The position numbers were made by a program, and so were the translations under genes. From assembly GCA_030638765.1 (NCBI GenBank), contig DAOWDZ010000273.1, forward strand, positions 1 to 5,282: a stretch of DNA of 5,282 nucleotides, written 5' to 3'. The first letter of the stretch is position 1. Every line of letters begins with the position of its first letter. This DNA is from Desulfocapsa sp. GTDB taxonomy: Bacteria; Desulfobacterota; Desulfobulbia; Desulfobulbales; Desulfocapsaceae. The notes under the pieces are model-generated. The model made no database searches. It had not been told where the DNA came from and was given only the letters and a program-made list of their open reading frames with translations. Shown here one piece after another: positions 1 through 5,282 of the stretch.

Positions 1-908
1 CGTTTATCCGGGGCAAATCGTATTTGAAGTGAAGTGTTTGCCTCTCCCCTGGACATGGCGTATGGAAATCCTGCGGGGAGGTATGAGAAATAGGGGACGA
101 GGTCAAGAGATTGGATAGTACAGGAAAGATTTGTCTGAAATCCCTGATTGTCAGGGAGCTGAATGGCTTCACCGCTCAACTGGATTGGGCTGTCGTTGAC
201 AATGGCCGAGAAATGGGGCTGGATATAATTTTTTGATTGGAAATCGAAGTTTGAAAGAGTTGGTATGGCAAGGTGTAACTCTTTGATAATATGTTTTTTA
301 TCTGCAACTTCATCTTCAAAAAGAATAAGACTGTTGCTGATATCAATGTTATTGAGTGAAAAGAGGAAGGGCAGCTGTGCAAAATCGATAATCTCACCCT
401 GATTTTCTGTTTTTGAAAAGAGGGAAAGGACCGGGACATTATACTGTTTATCTTTGTAACGGACGAGGTTGAGTTGTAATTCTTCAACCATCAGCTTGTC
501 ACAGGTAAACGAACCACGTATCAGGGAGGTGAAATCAAGATCGACAGTGAGGGATTTTATTTTTAATAAAGGTTCTTTGGTTACGGATTTTTGTGGATCA
601 AGGCTAAGCCCTTTAATACTCAGTTGAAGATTTATGGGATTAAGCTGTACACGTTCAATACTGAGGTTTAACTCACCCTGATCCTGAACGTATAGAGGAA
701 GGTATTTCTGTATTGCTAAAGGGATAAGGTAGGTTCCGGTAAGGAAGTAAGCTCCAATAAGAAAAAGTGTAATCAGGGGGAAAAACAGTGGGCTTCCATT
801 TTTTTTCGGTTTCTTCTTTGGTTTTGGTGGGACCTGTCTCTTTGGCTCTTTAGGTGTTGAAGCAGTGTCGTTTGAATTAATTGCTATTGAGCCGTAGTGA
901 TCAGACAT
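1..908 (-). CDS. DUF748 / AsmA-like membrane-anchored protein, N-terminal part (runs off left edge)
   Basis: I translated this from the reverse strand, starting at the ATG complementary to 906-908. It stays open for 302 codons to the window edge, so the C-terminus is missing. Residues 1-37 form a cytoplasmic tail ending in a Pro/Lys-rich patch (about 24-37). Residues about 41-63 are one hydrophobic membrane segment, and the rest is predicted to be periplasmic. From about residue 82 the pattern IERVQLNPINLQLSIKGLSL, then LLKIKSLTVDLDFTSLIRG and a 'VEELQLNLVRY' strand, matches the opening of DUF748 proteins, a relative of the AsmA/TamB/YhdP group of beta-rich envelope proteins linked to lipid transport or outer-membrane maintenance. 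A later segment (PIQLSGEA, about 241-248) fits the repeating strands of that family. No clear Shine-Dalgarno precedes the ATG. A GTG at 942-944 is the only other upstream in-frame start before a stop at 945-947. Function in this organism is unknown. Confidence 0.85.
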   Translation of the reverse strand, partial: MSDHYGSIAINSNDTASTPKEPKRQVPPKPKKKPKKNGSPLFFPLITLFLIGAYFLTGTYLIPLAIQKYLPLYVQDQGELNLSIERVQLNPINLQLSIKGLSLDPQKSVTKEPLLKIKSLTVDLDFTSLIRGSFTCDKLMVEELQLNLVRYKDKQYNVPVLSLFSKTENQGEIIDFAQLPFLFSLNNIDISNSLILFEDEVADKKHIIKELHLAIPTLSNFDFQSKNYIQPHFSAIVNDSPIQLSGEAIQLPDNQGFQTNLSCTIQSLDLVPYFSYLPAGFPYAMSRGEANTSLQIRFAPDK

Positions 909-944
909 AAAGATATATGGGTAATAAAGTGTTTTTCCTTGCAC

Positions 945-965
945 CTATTGTGAGTTGTACAATAG
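945..965. promoter_or_regulatory. Perfect 7-bp inverted repeat, candidate operator or 5' UTR hairpin
   Basis: The left arm CTATTGT (945-951) and right arm ACAATAG (959-965) are exact reverse complements separated by 7 bases. The 8-bp palindrome TTGTACAA (955-962) overlaps the right half. The site lies 37 bases upstream of the DUF748 start, in the leader of that divergent gene. Symmetry of this size suits a dimeric repressor or a short RNA hairpin. I do not recognise it as the site of a named regulator. Confidence 0.4.
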
Positions 966-982
966 ACTTTAATGCAGTTAGC

Positions 983-1011
983 ACTGTATTTATTTTAAGG
1001 TGTTCAGGCAA
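983..1011 (-). promoter_or_regulatory. Weak candidate sigma70 promoter for the DUF748 gene
   Basis: Read on the minus strand, TTGCCT (1011-1006) and TACAGT (988-983) each match 4 of 6 consensus bases and are 17 bases apart. The expected transcript start is near 976, which would place the 945-965 inverted repeat in the first 35 bases of the message. The element matches are only moderate, so this is a suggestion. Confidence 0.22.
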
Positions 1012-1076
1012 AGTGAGCCGATGAATTATTATACTTAACATCAAAGACAAAAAGAAGAAAAAGAAAACCGAAATCC

Positions 1077-1260
1077 ATGGATAGCTGTCGTCCTACGATT
1101 TTGTCTTTTGAGTCATGCCAGTTTTTTTACAGCGGATGAACGACAGGAAGTACTTGATAGGAATGGGAAAGTTAGTGTGGACAAAGTGGTGTCGGAGAGT
1201 CCGGGTGCAGCTGAAATTATAAATCTTGTTCGGAGTGAAGTAGCGACTGGAAGATCATAA
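1077..1260 (+). pseudogene. Possible small gene interrupted at a seven-T run (unrecognised)
   Basis: An ATG at 1077 opens a frame reading MDSCRPTILSFESCQFF. It stops at 1137-1139, just after a run of seven T (1122-1128). The adjacent frame across the same T run continues as FFTADERQEVLDRNGKVSVD and ends in an amphipathic, charged tail, INLVRSEVATGRS, with TAA at 1258-1260. Removing one T would join them into a protein of about 60 residues. The tail looks like real protein, with a charged helix pattern and good codon mix, and faintly recalls the C-terminal helix of FlgM-type anti-sigma factors. It lacks the usual YxVD ending, so I do not assign it. There is no Shine-Dalgarno before the ATG. 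It may be a decayed gene, a sequencing indel, or chance. Confidence 0.27.
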
Positions 1261-1303
1261 GAAGAATAAAATTAAGAAACAATGACTAAAAGATGCGTTT
1301 TCA

Positions 1304-1332
1304 TTGGAAAAAGTTGTGAAACCCGGTAGGAT
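1304..1332 (+). promoter_or_regulatory. Candidate sigma70 promoter for the cdaA operon
   Basis: TTGGAA (1304-1309) and TAGGAT (1327-1332) each match 4 of 6 consensus bases, with the ideal 17-base spacing. They lie about 52 bases before the cdaA ATG, with the expected transcript start near 1339. Position and direction fit an operon that begins with cdaA. Element strength is modest. Confidence 0.3.
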
Positions 1333-1384
1333 AAAGAAAAGTAGCTGATACATTCATTTTTTGTTTAATGCAACCTGAAAAATA

Positions 1385-2176
1385 ATGCTTGAAAGTCTAA
1401 ATATTTTACGCTGGCAGGATATTCTGGATATCCTGGTTGTTGCCTTTATTATCTATCAGCTGATGGCCATTATCCGCGGCACGCGTTCGGTGCAGATGGT
1501 GCTTGGATTGATAGTAGTGGGTGCTGTGTATTTCATGGCGTCCATTCTTGATCTAGTCACTCTGCAATGGCTTCTTAAAACATTTCTCAGTTCCATTCTT
1601 CTTATTATTGTCATAGTTTTCCAGCAGGATATACGTCGAGCTTTAACGCAGGTTGGTAAATCCCCATTTCAGAGAAATCTTGATATGGCCGAGAAGGATC
1701 TTGATGAAATTATCCGGGCAGTTTTTTACCTCTCCAAGAGGCGCATCGGAGCTTTGATCGTCATCGAAAGAGAGACGGGACTGCGTGAATTTCTTGAATC
1801 CGGTTTTAAATTAAATGCAAATTTGAGTAAAGAGCTGCTCATTTCCATTTTCATGCCTGTTTCTCCTCTTCATGACGGAGGGGTGATTATATATAAGGGA
1901 CGGGTTCAAACAGCGGGATGTATCATGCCCCTGTCTCAAAATCCATATATTAACAAACGTTTTGGAACACGGCATCGTGCTGCTATCGGGCTTTCCGAGG
2001 AGACGGATGCTGTGGTTATCGTTGTGTCTGAAGAGACGCAGGAAGTATCTCTTGTTCAACATGGCGCCCTTACCGCCATGCATGATGAGATGACTCTCAC
2101 GAACACTCTGCGGACGATTTTTCTTCCCAAAGAAAATTCAGGCGGTGGTTGGAAACAGTGGGTGGGACGATCATGA
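1385..2176 (+). CDS. cdaA: Diadenylate cyclase CdaA (membrane-bound DAC domain)
   Basis: This enzyme condenses two ATP into cyclic di-AMP, a second messenger controlling osmolyte transport and cell-wall homeostasis. The 263-aa length and order fit CdaA/DacA: three membrane segments (about 12-30, 37-57 and 64-81), a short helical linker with FQQDIRRAL (79-87), then the cytoplasmic DAC domain (about 100-245). The N-terminal LRWQDILDIL and the RGTRSVQM stretch (31-38) are typical. The nucleotide-binding GTRHRAAIGLSE (194-205), including the RHR triad at 196-198, is intact. The other catalytic motif, normally DGA, reads DGG at 164-166 (codons GAC GGA GGG), within PLHDGGVII. Aspartate and the first glycine are kept, so I expect activity. 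The ATG start gives the standard N-terminus, but no clear Shine-Dalgarno precedes it; a 5-codon frame (1368-1385) ends overlapping the ATG. The stop overlaps cdaR by ATGA. Confidence 0.97.
   Translation: MLESLNILRWQDILDILVVAFIIYQLMAIIRGTRSVQMVLGLIVVGAVYFMASILDLVTLQWLLKTFLSSILLIIVIVFQQDIRRALTQVGKSPFQRNLDMAEKDLDEIIRAVFYLSKRRIGALIVIERETGLREFLESGFKLNANLSKELLISIFMPVSPLHDGGVIIYKGRVQTAGCIMPLSQNPYINKRFGTRHRAAIGLSEETDAVVIVVSEETQEVSLVQHGALTAMHDEMTLTNTLRTIFLPKENSGGGWKQWVGRS
1415..1435 (+). repeat. 8-bp perfect inverted repeat in the early cdaA coding region
   Basis: Arms CAGGATAT (1415-1422) and ATATCCTG (1428-1435) are exact reverse complements around a 5-base loop. The mRNA could form this hairpin about 30 bases after the start codon, close to where ribosomes initiate. 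It encodes the repetitive QDILDIL, so it may simply follow from the protein sequence. Confidence 0.5.
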
Positions 2177-3150
2177 GCGTTTTTAATTTCCGCCACTGGA
2201 TGCAGCTTTCTCCTAGAGATTGGGTGCTTCGCCTTGTGTCACTGGGTCTGGCCATGGTGCTCTGGTATTTTGTTGGCGGAGAAGACATTGTAAATAAAAA
2301 CGTCATGGTTCCGGTTGAGATTATTAACCTGCCTCGTGATCTGGTTATCTCCAATCAATTTAAGAAAGAGATTGAAGTGTCCGTCAGTGGGCCTCGCAGT
2401 CTGGTTATGGAAATTGGGAATAGTGGAATTTCTCGCCAGATTGATCTTGCTGAGGCGACTCCTGGCACCATGGTGCTTGAAAACACGAACGATGTGATCA
2501 ATGTTCCCCGTGGCGTACATGTGCAGCGAATTCAACCCAAAAGTGTGATTCTATCTCTTGATAAGATGATCCAGAAACAGTTCCCGGTTAATCCTGTGAC
2601 CATTGGAATGCTGGCCCCGGATTTTATTTTAAAGGAAATCCGTATGGAACCTGATGCGATTTCCATCACCGGTCCTCAAACTGTACTTTCGCAATTTGAT
2701 GTGTTGCGCACAAAACCCATTGATATCGCAGGATTGCGTAAATCCACTCAAATTCAGATTCCCTTGGAACTTGATCCCGTAATAGTAGATTTGATAGGGG
2801 CAACCACCATCACGGCGGATCTTGATATTGCAGTGGAGACGGTACAGAAAAAGATTTCAAAACTTCCGGTTGAAGTTCTGAAAAAAGGAGTCTTGCTGAG
2901 GGTATCTCCAGCCACGGTGTCCATAACCGTGGCTCTACCTAAAACATTGATTCGAAAGAAGGTTGATTTAAAATCTTTGTTTAAAGTTACTGCAATAGAT
3001 AAAAAAAATGATGGCCAGATGCATGTAAAGGTGATCCCAAATAAGGAGTCTAATAAAACTCCTATCCGTATTCTTCGTATTGAACCTCAGGTTGTGACGT
3101 TGATTGAAGAGGTTGTTGTGCCAGTCTCTGGTGAGGTTGTTGATGAGTGA
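2173..3150 (+). CDS. cdaR: CdaR / YbbR-domain regulator of CdaA
   Basis: This is a 325-aa single-pass membrane protein. The stretch WVLRLVSLGLAMVLWYFV (17-34) is the anchor, followed by an extracytoplasmic region of consecutive YbbR-like beta domains, roughly 41-128, 130-215 and 220-315. Typical YbbR features are visible: 'VMVPVEIINLPRDLVI' at the start of domain 1, 'VEVSVSGP'-type strands (here IEVSVSGPRSLV), and the 'MEPDAISITGPQTVLSQF' pattern of domain 2. In Firmicutes, CdaR binds CdaA and tunes c-di-AMP production; the adjacent genes support the same pairing here. I chose the ATG at 2173, whose ATGA overlaps the cdaA stop and implies coupled translation. The ATG at 2149 would add eight residues (METVGGTI) inside cdaA and has no better ribosome site. 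The gene ends 86 bases before the next CDS. A strong perfect inverted repeat lies inside it at 2910-2934. Confidence 0.93.
   Translation: MSVFNFRHWMQLSPRDWVLRLVSLGLAMVLWYFVGGEDIVNKNVMVPVEIINLPRDLVISNQFKKEIEVSVSGPRSLVMEIGNSGISRQIDLAEATPGTMVLENTNDVINVPRGVHVQRIQPKSVILSLDKMIQKQFPVNPVTIGMLAPDFILKEIRMEPDAISITGPQTVLSQFDVLRTKPIDIAGLRKSTQIQIPLELDPVIVDLIGATTITADLDIAVETVQKKISKLPVEVLKKGVLLRVSPATVSITVALPKTLIRKKVDLKSLFKVTAIDKKNDGQMHVKVIPNKESNKTPIRILRIEPQVVTLIEEVVVPVSGEVVDE
2910..2934 (+). repeat. 9-bp GC-rich perfect inverted repeat inside cdaR
   Basis: AGCCACGGT (2910-2918) and ACCGTGGCT (2926-2934) are exact reverse complements with a 7-base loop. This is the strongest hairpin I see in the window. It has no following T run, so it is not a canonical intrinsic terminator. 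It encodes the near-symmetric PATVSITVALP in the third YbbR domain, so protein constraint may partly explain it. Confidence 0.6.
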
Positions 3151-3223
3151 CGGCACTACAAAAGAAGACAAGGTTAAATATTCATTACCCCTAATCGTTG
3201 TTCCGAAATTCTACATAATGCTC

Positions 3224-3228
3224 AGGAG
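3224..3228 (+). promoter_or_regulatory. Shine-Dalgarno AGGAG of the MNT gene
   Basis: AGGAG lies 8 bases before the ATG at 3237 and is the clearest ribosome-binding site in the window; the flanking genes rely on overlaps or lack an obvious site. It fixes the MNT start and indicates independent translation initiation here. That initiation would also feed glmM through the ATGA overlap downstream. Confidence 0.7.
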
Positions 3229-3236
3229 TTACAGGA

Positions 3237-3539
3237 ATGGTTGAGCCAGAAATTATAAGTATGCTGCAAAAGTATAAGAAATTACTGGCTCGGCATATGT
3301 CCATAGAGCAACTTATTCTTTACGGATCATATGCAAAGGGTAATGCTGGTAAAGACAGCGATGTGGATGTTGCTGTTGTTGTAGATAAAGTATCTGGTGA
3401 TTTTTTCACTACGCGTCCGCTCCTTTGGAAACTCAGAAGAGAAATTGATGACAGGATTGAACCTGTACTTATAGAAAGATCTCATGATGAAAGTGGTTTT
3501 TTAGCTGAAATAATTAAACATGGTGTTGCCATTCAATGA
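3237..3539 (+). CDS. Orphan MNT-type minimal nucleotidyltransferase
   Basis: This 100-aa protein of the polymerase-beta-like (NTP_transf_2, MNT) fold has the signature GSYAKG (30-35) followed by DSDVDVAVV (40-48), where D42 and D44 are the metal-binding pair. RIEPVLIE (73-80) supplies the likely third acidic position (E75), and the ending [13 protein letters not shown] is typical of the short family. Such proteins are often the antitoxin half of HEPN/MNT modules, in which MNT adenylylates and silences the HEPN RNase, but many also occur alone. No HEPN gene is next to it: the 86-base gap upstream is too small and glmM starts directly downstream. Its last bases overlap the glmM start by ATGA. 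It has its own good ribosome site. Its placement between cdaR and glmM is unusual and suggests later insertion into an older operon. The substrate is unknown. Confidence 0.88.
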   Translation: MVEPEIISMLQKYKKLLARHMSIEQLILYGSYAKGNAGKDSDVDVAVVVDKVSGDFFTTRPLLWKLRREIDDRIEPVLIERSHDESGFLAEIIKHGVAIQ

Positions 3540-4879
3540 GAAAACTATTCGGAACAGACGGTATTCGTGGAGTTGCAAATATTTATCCAATGACCACTGA
3601 AATTGCCATGCAGGTAGGTCGGGCCATTGCCTTTATCGTAAAAAATAGAAACGGTCGCCATCGTAGTGTGATTGGAAAAGATACCAGGCAATCAGGGTAT
3701 ATGATAGAAAATGCCTTGGCCGCGGGGATATGTTCCATGGGAGTAGATGTACTTCTCGTGGGGCCGCTTCCAACACCCGGTATTGCATTTATCACCACAT
3801 CTATGCGAGCTGATGCTGGTGTTGTGATTTCAGCCTCCCACAATCCTTTTCAGGATAATGGTATCAAAATCTTTTCCCATGATGGTTTTAAACTCCCGGA
3901 TGCTCTTGAAGCTGACATTGAAGATCTGATATTTTCTCAAAAGATGGCTGCATTACGTCCAGTTGCCGCTGAAGTTGGTCGGGCAAAACGTATCGATGAT
4001 GCCAAGGGCAGGTATATTGTTTTTCTCAAGAATATATTCCCCAAAAAACTAAAACTTGATGGAATGCACATTGTGCTCGATTGCGCCCATGGTGCCACCT
4101 ATGGAGTTGCTCCTCTGGTTTTTGAAGAACTTGGAGCAAAGGTTACAACCTTAGGTGTGCATCCTGACGGAAAAAACATCAATCATAAGTGTGGAGCATT
4201 GCATCCCGAGCTTATGGCAGCAAAGGTAAAAGAAACAGGTGCTGATATAGGCCTTGCACTTGATGGTGATGGAGATCGCCTCATTGTCTGTGATGAAAAA
4301 GGAAAAGTTGTTGATGGTGATCATATAATGGCCATCTGTGCCAAAGATCTCATCAAAAGAAGAAAGCTGAAAAAGAAAACTCTTGTTACCACTGTGATGT
4401 CAAACATGGGTCTTGAGATCGCCATGAAAGAGATGGGCGGTAAAATGATTCGGACAAACGTAGGGGATAGGCATGTGGTGGAAGAAATGCGTAAGAATGG
4501 GTATTCCTTTGGTGGGGAGCAATCTGGTCATTTAGTATTTCTCGATCACATAACAACCGGAGACGGAAATCTTGCCGCTCTTCGTCTGCTCGCAATTATG
4601 AAAAAACGTAATAAAAAGGTGTCTGAACTGGCGAAAGTGATGACTTCCTATCCGCAGGTACTCAACAATGTCAGAACATCCTCCAAAATAGACCTTGATA
4701 ATTTCACTGATTTCCAAAAAACAGTGAAAAAAATGGAAAAGAAATTGGGCAAAAGTGGCCGAATACTTGTTCGGGCTTCTGGCACAGAACCCGTTATCCG
4801 AGTGATGATTGAAGGGGAGAAGAAGAAAACCATTCAAGCCATGGCAGATGAACTTGGTAAGATGATTTCCAAGGTATAA
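3536..4879 (+). CDS. glmM: Phosphoglucosamine mutase GlmM
   Basis: GlmM converts glucosamine-6-phosphate to glucosamine-1-phosphate in the cytoplasm, on the path to UDP-GlcNAc for peptidoglycan and lipopolysaccharide. The 447-aa length is standard for bacterial GlmM. All four functional sites are present: the N-terminal FGTDGIRG (5-12); the phosphoserine loop ISASHNP (98-104, phosphorylated residue S101); the metal loop DGDGDR (243-248); the sugar-recognition GGEQSGH (326-332); and the phosphate-binding RASGTEP (413-419). The start is the ATG that overlaps the preceding MNT stop, giving the usual MRKLFGTDG beginning, so translation is probably coupled to that gene. In Firmicutes GlmM also binds CdaA and lowers c-di-AMP synthesis; the conserved linkage here makes that possible but not shown. 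No terminator-like hairpin follows, and the next CDS starts after 24 bases. Confidence 0.98.
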   Translation: MRKLFGTDGIRGVANIYPMTTEIAMQVGRAIAFIVKNRNGRHRSVIGKDTRQSGYMIENALAAGICSMGVDVLLVGPLPTPGIAFITTSMRADAGVVISASHNPFQDNGIKIFSHDGFKLPDALEADIEDLIFSQKMAALRPVAAEVGRAKRIDDAKGRYIVFLKNIFPKKLKLDGMHIVLDCAHGATYGVAPLVFEELGAKVTTLGVHPDGKNINHKCGALHPELMAAKVKETGADIGLALDGDGDRLIVCDEKGKVVDGDHIMAICAKDLIKRRKLKKKTLVTTVMSNMGLEIAMKEMGGKMIRTNVGDRHVVEEMRKNGYSFGGEQSGHLVFLDHITTGDGNLAALRLLAIMKKRNKKVSELAKVMTSYPQVLNNVRTSSKIDLDNFTDFQKTVKKMEKKLGKSGRILVRASGTEPVIRVMIEGEKKKTIQAMADELGKMISKV

Positions 4880-4903
4880 CTTCTATATGTTACCTGAGTC
4901 AGC

Positions 4904-5176
4904 ATGAAGGATTTGCTGGAACAAAAAACGACCCTACGATCTCTTTTCTGGGATGTAGCATTTGATTCGATTGATTGGAAAAAACATGCCCGGTTTGTGA
5001 TTACAAGGGTTGTTTCCAGGGGGAATCTCCATAATTGGAATACGTTGAAATTAATTTATGGCCAAGAGAAAATAAAACTGGAAGTAGTGGAAATCCGTTA
5101 TCTTGATCCTAAAACGCTCGCCTTTTTAAGTGCCTATTTCGGTATAAATAAAACATCGTTGCGATGCTGCACCTAA
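4904..5176 (+). CDS. DUF6922-like small protein, putative antitoxin partner of AbiEii-type toxin
   Basis: This 90-aa protein has no membrane segment or signal peptide. The run LFWDVAFDSIDWKKHARF (14-31), the middle 'FVITRVVSRGNLHNWNTLKL', the 'YGQEKIK' stretch, and 'RYLDPKTLAFLSAYFGINK' near the C-terminus match the DUF6922 pattern as I remember it. Members are small proteins commonly encoded just before an AbiEii nucleotidyltransferase toxin and are therefore presumed antitoxins; this role is by association. The downstream AbiEii-like frame starts inside this gene (13-base overlap), which is typical of the pair. It begins 24 bases after glmM, with no clear Shine-Dalgarno. A 6-codon frame from 4887 ends by ATGA overlap at its start codon. 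It may ride on the glmM transcript. Confidence 0.72.
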   Translation: MKDLLEQKTTLRSLFWDVAFDSIDWKKHARFVITRVVSRGNLHNWNTLKLIYGQEKIKLEVVEIRYLDPKTLAFLSAYFGINKTSLRCCT

Positions 5177-5282
5177 AAACCATCCATACGGATACTTTTC
5201 AGCTACTCCAGAACCGTCTGCAACTGAATTTCTAAATTCTTTTCCTCTTGCAGGCGGAACGTCCTTAGCCTTACAGGTGGCC
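5164..5282 (+). pseudogene. AbiEii-type nucleotidyltransferase toxin, 5' end, frameshifted (runs off right edge)
   Basis: The ATG at 5164 opens MLHLKTIHTDTFQLLQ, a classic start of AbiEii/AbiGii-type nucleotidyltransferases, but the frame stops at 5233-5235 after 23 codons. From 5223 another frame reads TEFLNSFPLAGGTSLALQVA, which carries the family's catalytic GGTxLAL motif and stays open to the edge. Adding one base (for example a third A at 5222-5223, giving CAA ACT) joins them as LLQNRLQ-TEFLNSFPLAGG. The LL-to-GG span is then 19 residues, the spacing I expect from intact relatives. So a single-base deletion, real or from sequencing, is the simplest reading. In type IV-like AbiE systems the toxin uses nucleotides to modify tRNA or another target and blocks growth; a truncated 23-aa product would be inactive. 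Only the first 119 bases are visible. Confidence 0.72.

Larger units (their letters stand above)
909..1384. other. Intergenic region between divergent DUF748 gene and cdaA
   Basis: This 476-base stretch has no intact convincing gene. It holds a perfect inverted repeat (945-965), weak sigma70-like promoters pointing left (983-1011) and right (1304-1332), an A-rich purine tract (about 1044-1073), and a protein-like but interrupted reading frame (1077-1260). Other reading frames here are very short (for example 15 codons from 1282, or 5 codons from 1368) and have no ribosome-binding site. No tRNA, riboswitch or CRISPR structure was recognised. In several lineages ftsH or folP lies upstream of cdaA; neither is present here, so the cdaA operon appears to begin inside this region. 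Confidence 0.6.

Noticed and set aside
141..157. 7-bp inverted repeat TCCCTGA/TCAGGGA with a 3-base loop
   Set aside because: It lies inside the DUF748 coding region, is short, and has no T run; it is probably incidental.
176..487. 103-codon minus-strand reading frame inside the DUF748 gene
   Set aside because: It lies in another frame of the DUF748 coding sequence, is Ser/Ile-rich with no domain, and is a shadow of the real gene.
975..986. Small inverted repeat CAGT/ACTG around TAGC
   Set aside because: Arms of only 4 bp are expected by chance, and the site overlaps the weaker promoter candidate.
1282..1329. 15-codon frame MTKRCVFIGKSCETR upstream of cdaA
   Set aside because: It is too short, lacks a ribosome site, and overlaps the candidate promoter; no similarity is recognised.
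2149..2172. Upstream ATG for cdaR adding METVGGTI
   Set aside because: The 2173 ATG gives the standard ATGA overlap and a family-like N-terminus; the extra residues lie inside cdaA and have no supporting ribosome site.
3214..3219. CATAAT, a -10-like element before the MNT gene
   Set aside because: No acceptable -35 element lies 16-18 bases upstream, so a separate promoter is not supported.
3143..3244. 33-codon frame starting at the ATG overlapping the cdaR stop (MSDGTTKEDKVKYSL...)
   Set aside because: It begins well but ends overlapping the MNT start, resembles no family I know, and has no ribosome site of its own. It may be a remnant or a chance frame filling the 86-base gap.
4532..4837. 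Antisense reading frames within glmM (also 3583-3843 and 4386-4595)
   Set aside because: They are opposite-strand shadows of a highly conserved gene with no start signals or recognisable protein features.

Overview
The window reads as chromosomal DNA of a Gram-negative bacterium. Two things suggest this: a divergent DUF748 (AsmA-like envelope) gene, and a cdaA-cdaR-glmM cluster with moderate-to-low GC. I favour a deltaproteobacterial (Desulfobacterota, e.g. Desulfobulbales-like) host, because this cluster occurs there outside the Firmicutes. That is inference from gene content and protein flavour, not from a database search.

Layout. Positions 1-908 (minus strand) hold the first 302 codons of a DUF748/AsmA-like membrane-anchored protein that runs off the left edge. 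Positions 909-1384 separate it from the plus-strand genes. This stretch contains a perfect 7-bp inverted repeat, weak candidate promoters for both directions and a possible broken small gene. Then follow, all on the plus strand: cdaA (1385-2176, diadenylate cyclase), cdaR/ybbR (2173-3150), a small MNT-type nucleotidyltransferase (3237-3539), glmM (3536-4879, phosphoglucosamine mutase), a 90-aa DUF6922-like protein (4904-5176), and the start of an AbiEii-type nucleotidyltransferase (from 5164) that appears frameshifted just inside the right edge.

How the genes fit together. CdaA makes c-di-AMP at the membrane and CdaR is its membrane-anchored partner. GlmM makes glucosamine-1-phosphate for peptidoglycan and LPS, and in Firmicutes it also binds and restrains CdaA. 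The cdaA/cdaR and MNT/glmM junctions are ATGA overlaps, so translation is probably coupled. The unusual part is what sits around glmM: an orphan MNT-fold gene lies between cdaR and glmM, and a two-gene DUF6922/AbiEii toxin-antitoxin-like pair follows it directly. Two nucleotidyltransferase-fold modules of the kind seen in TA systems thus bracket one housekeeping gene in a second-messenger operon. The second module looks damaged: restoring one missing base at about 5222-5223 rejoins the two halves of the toxin with normal family spacing.
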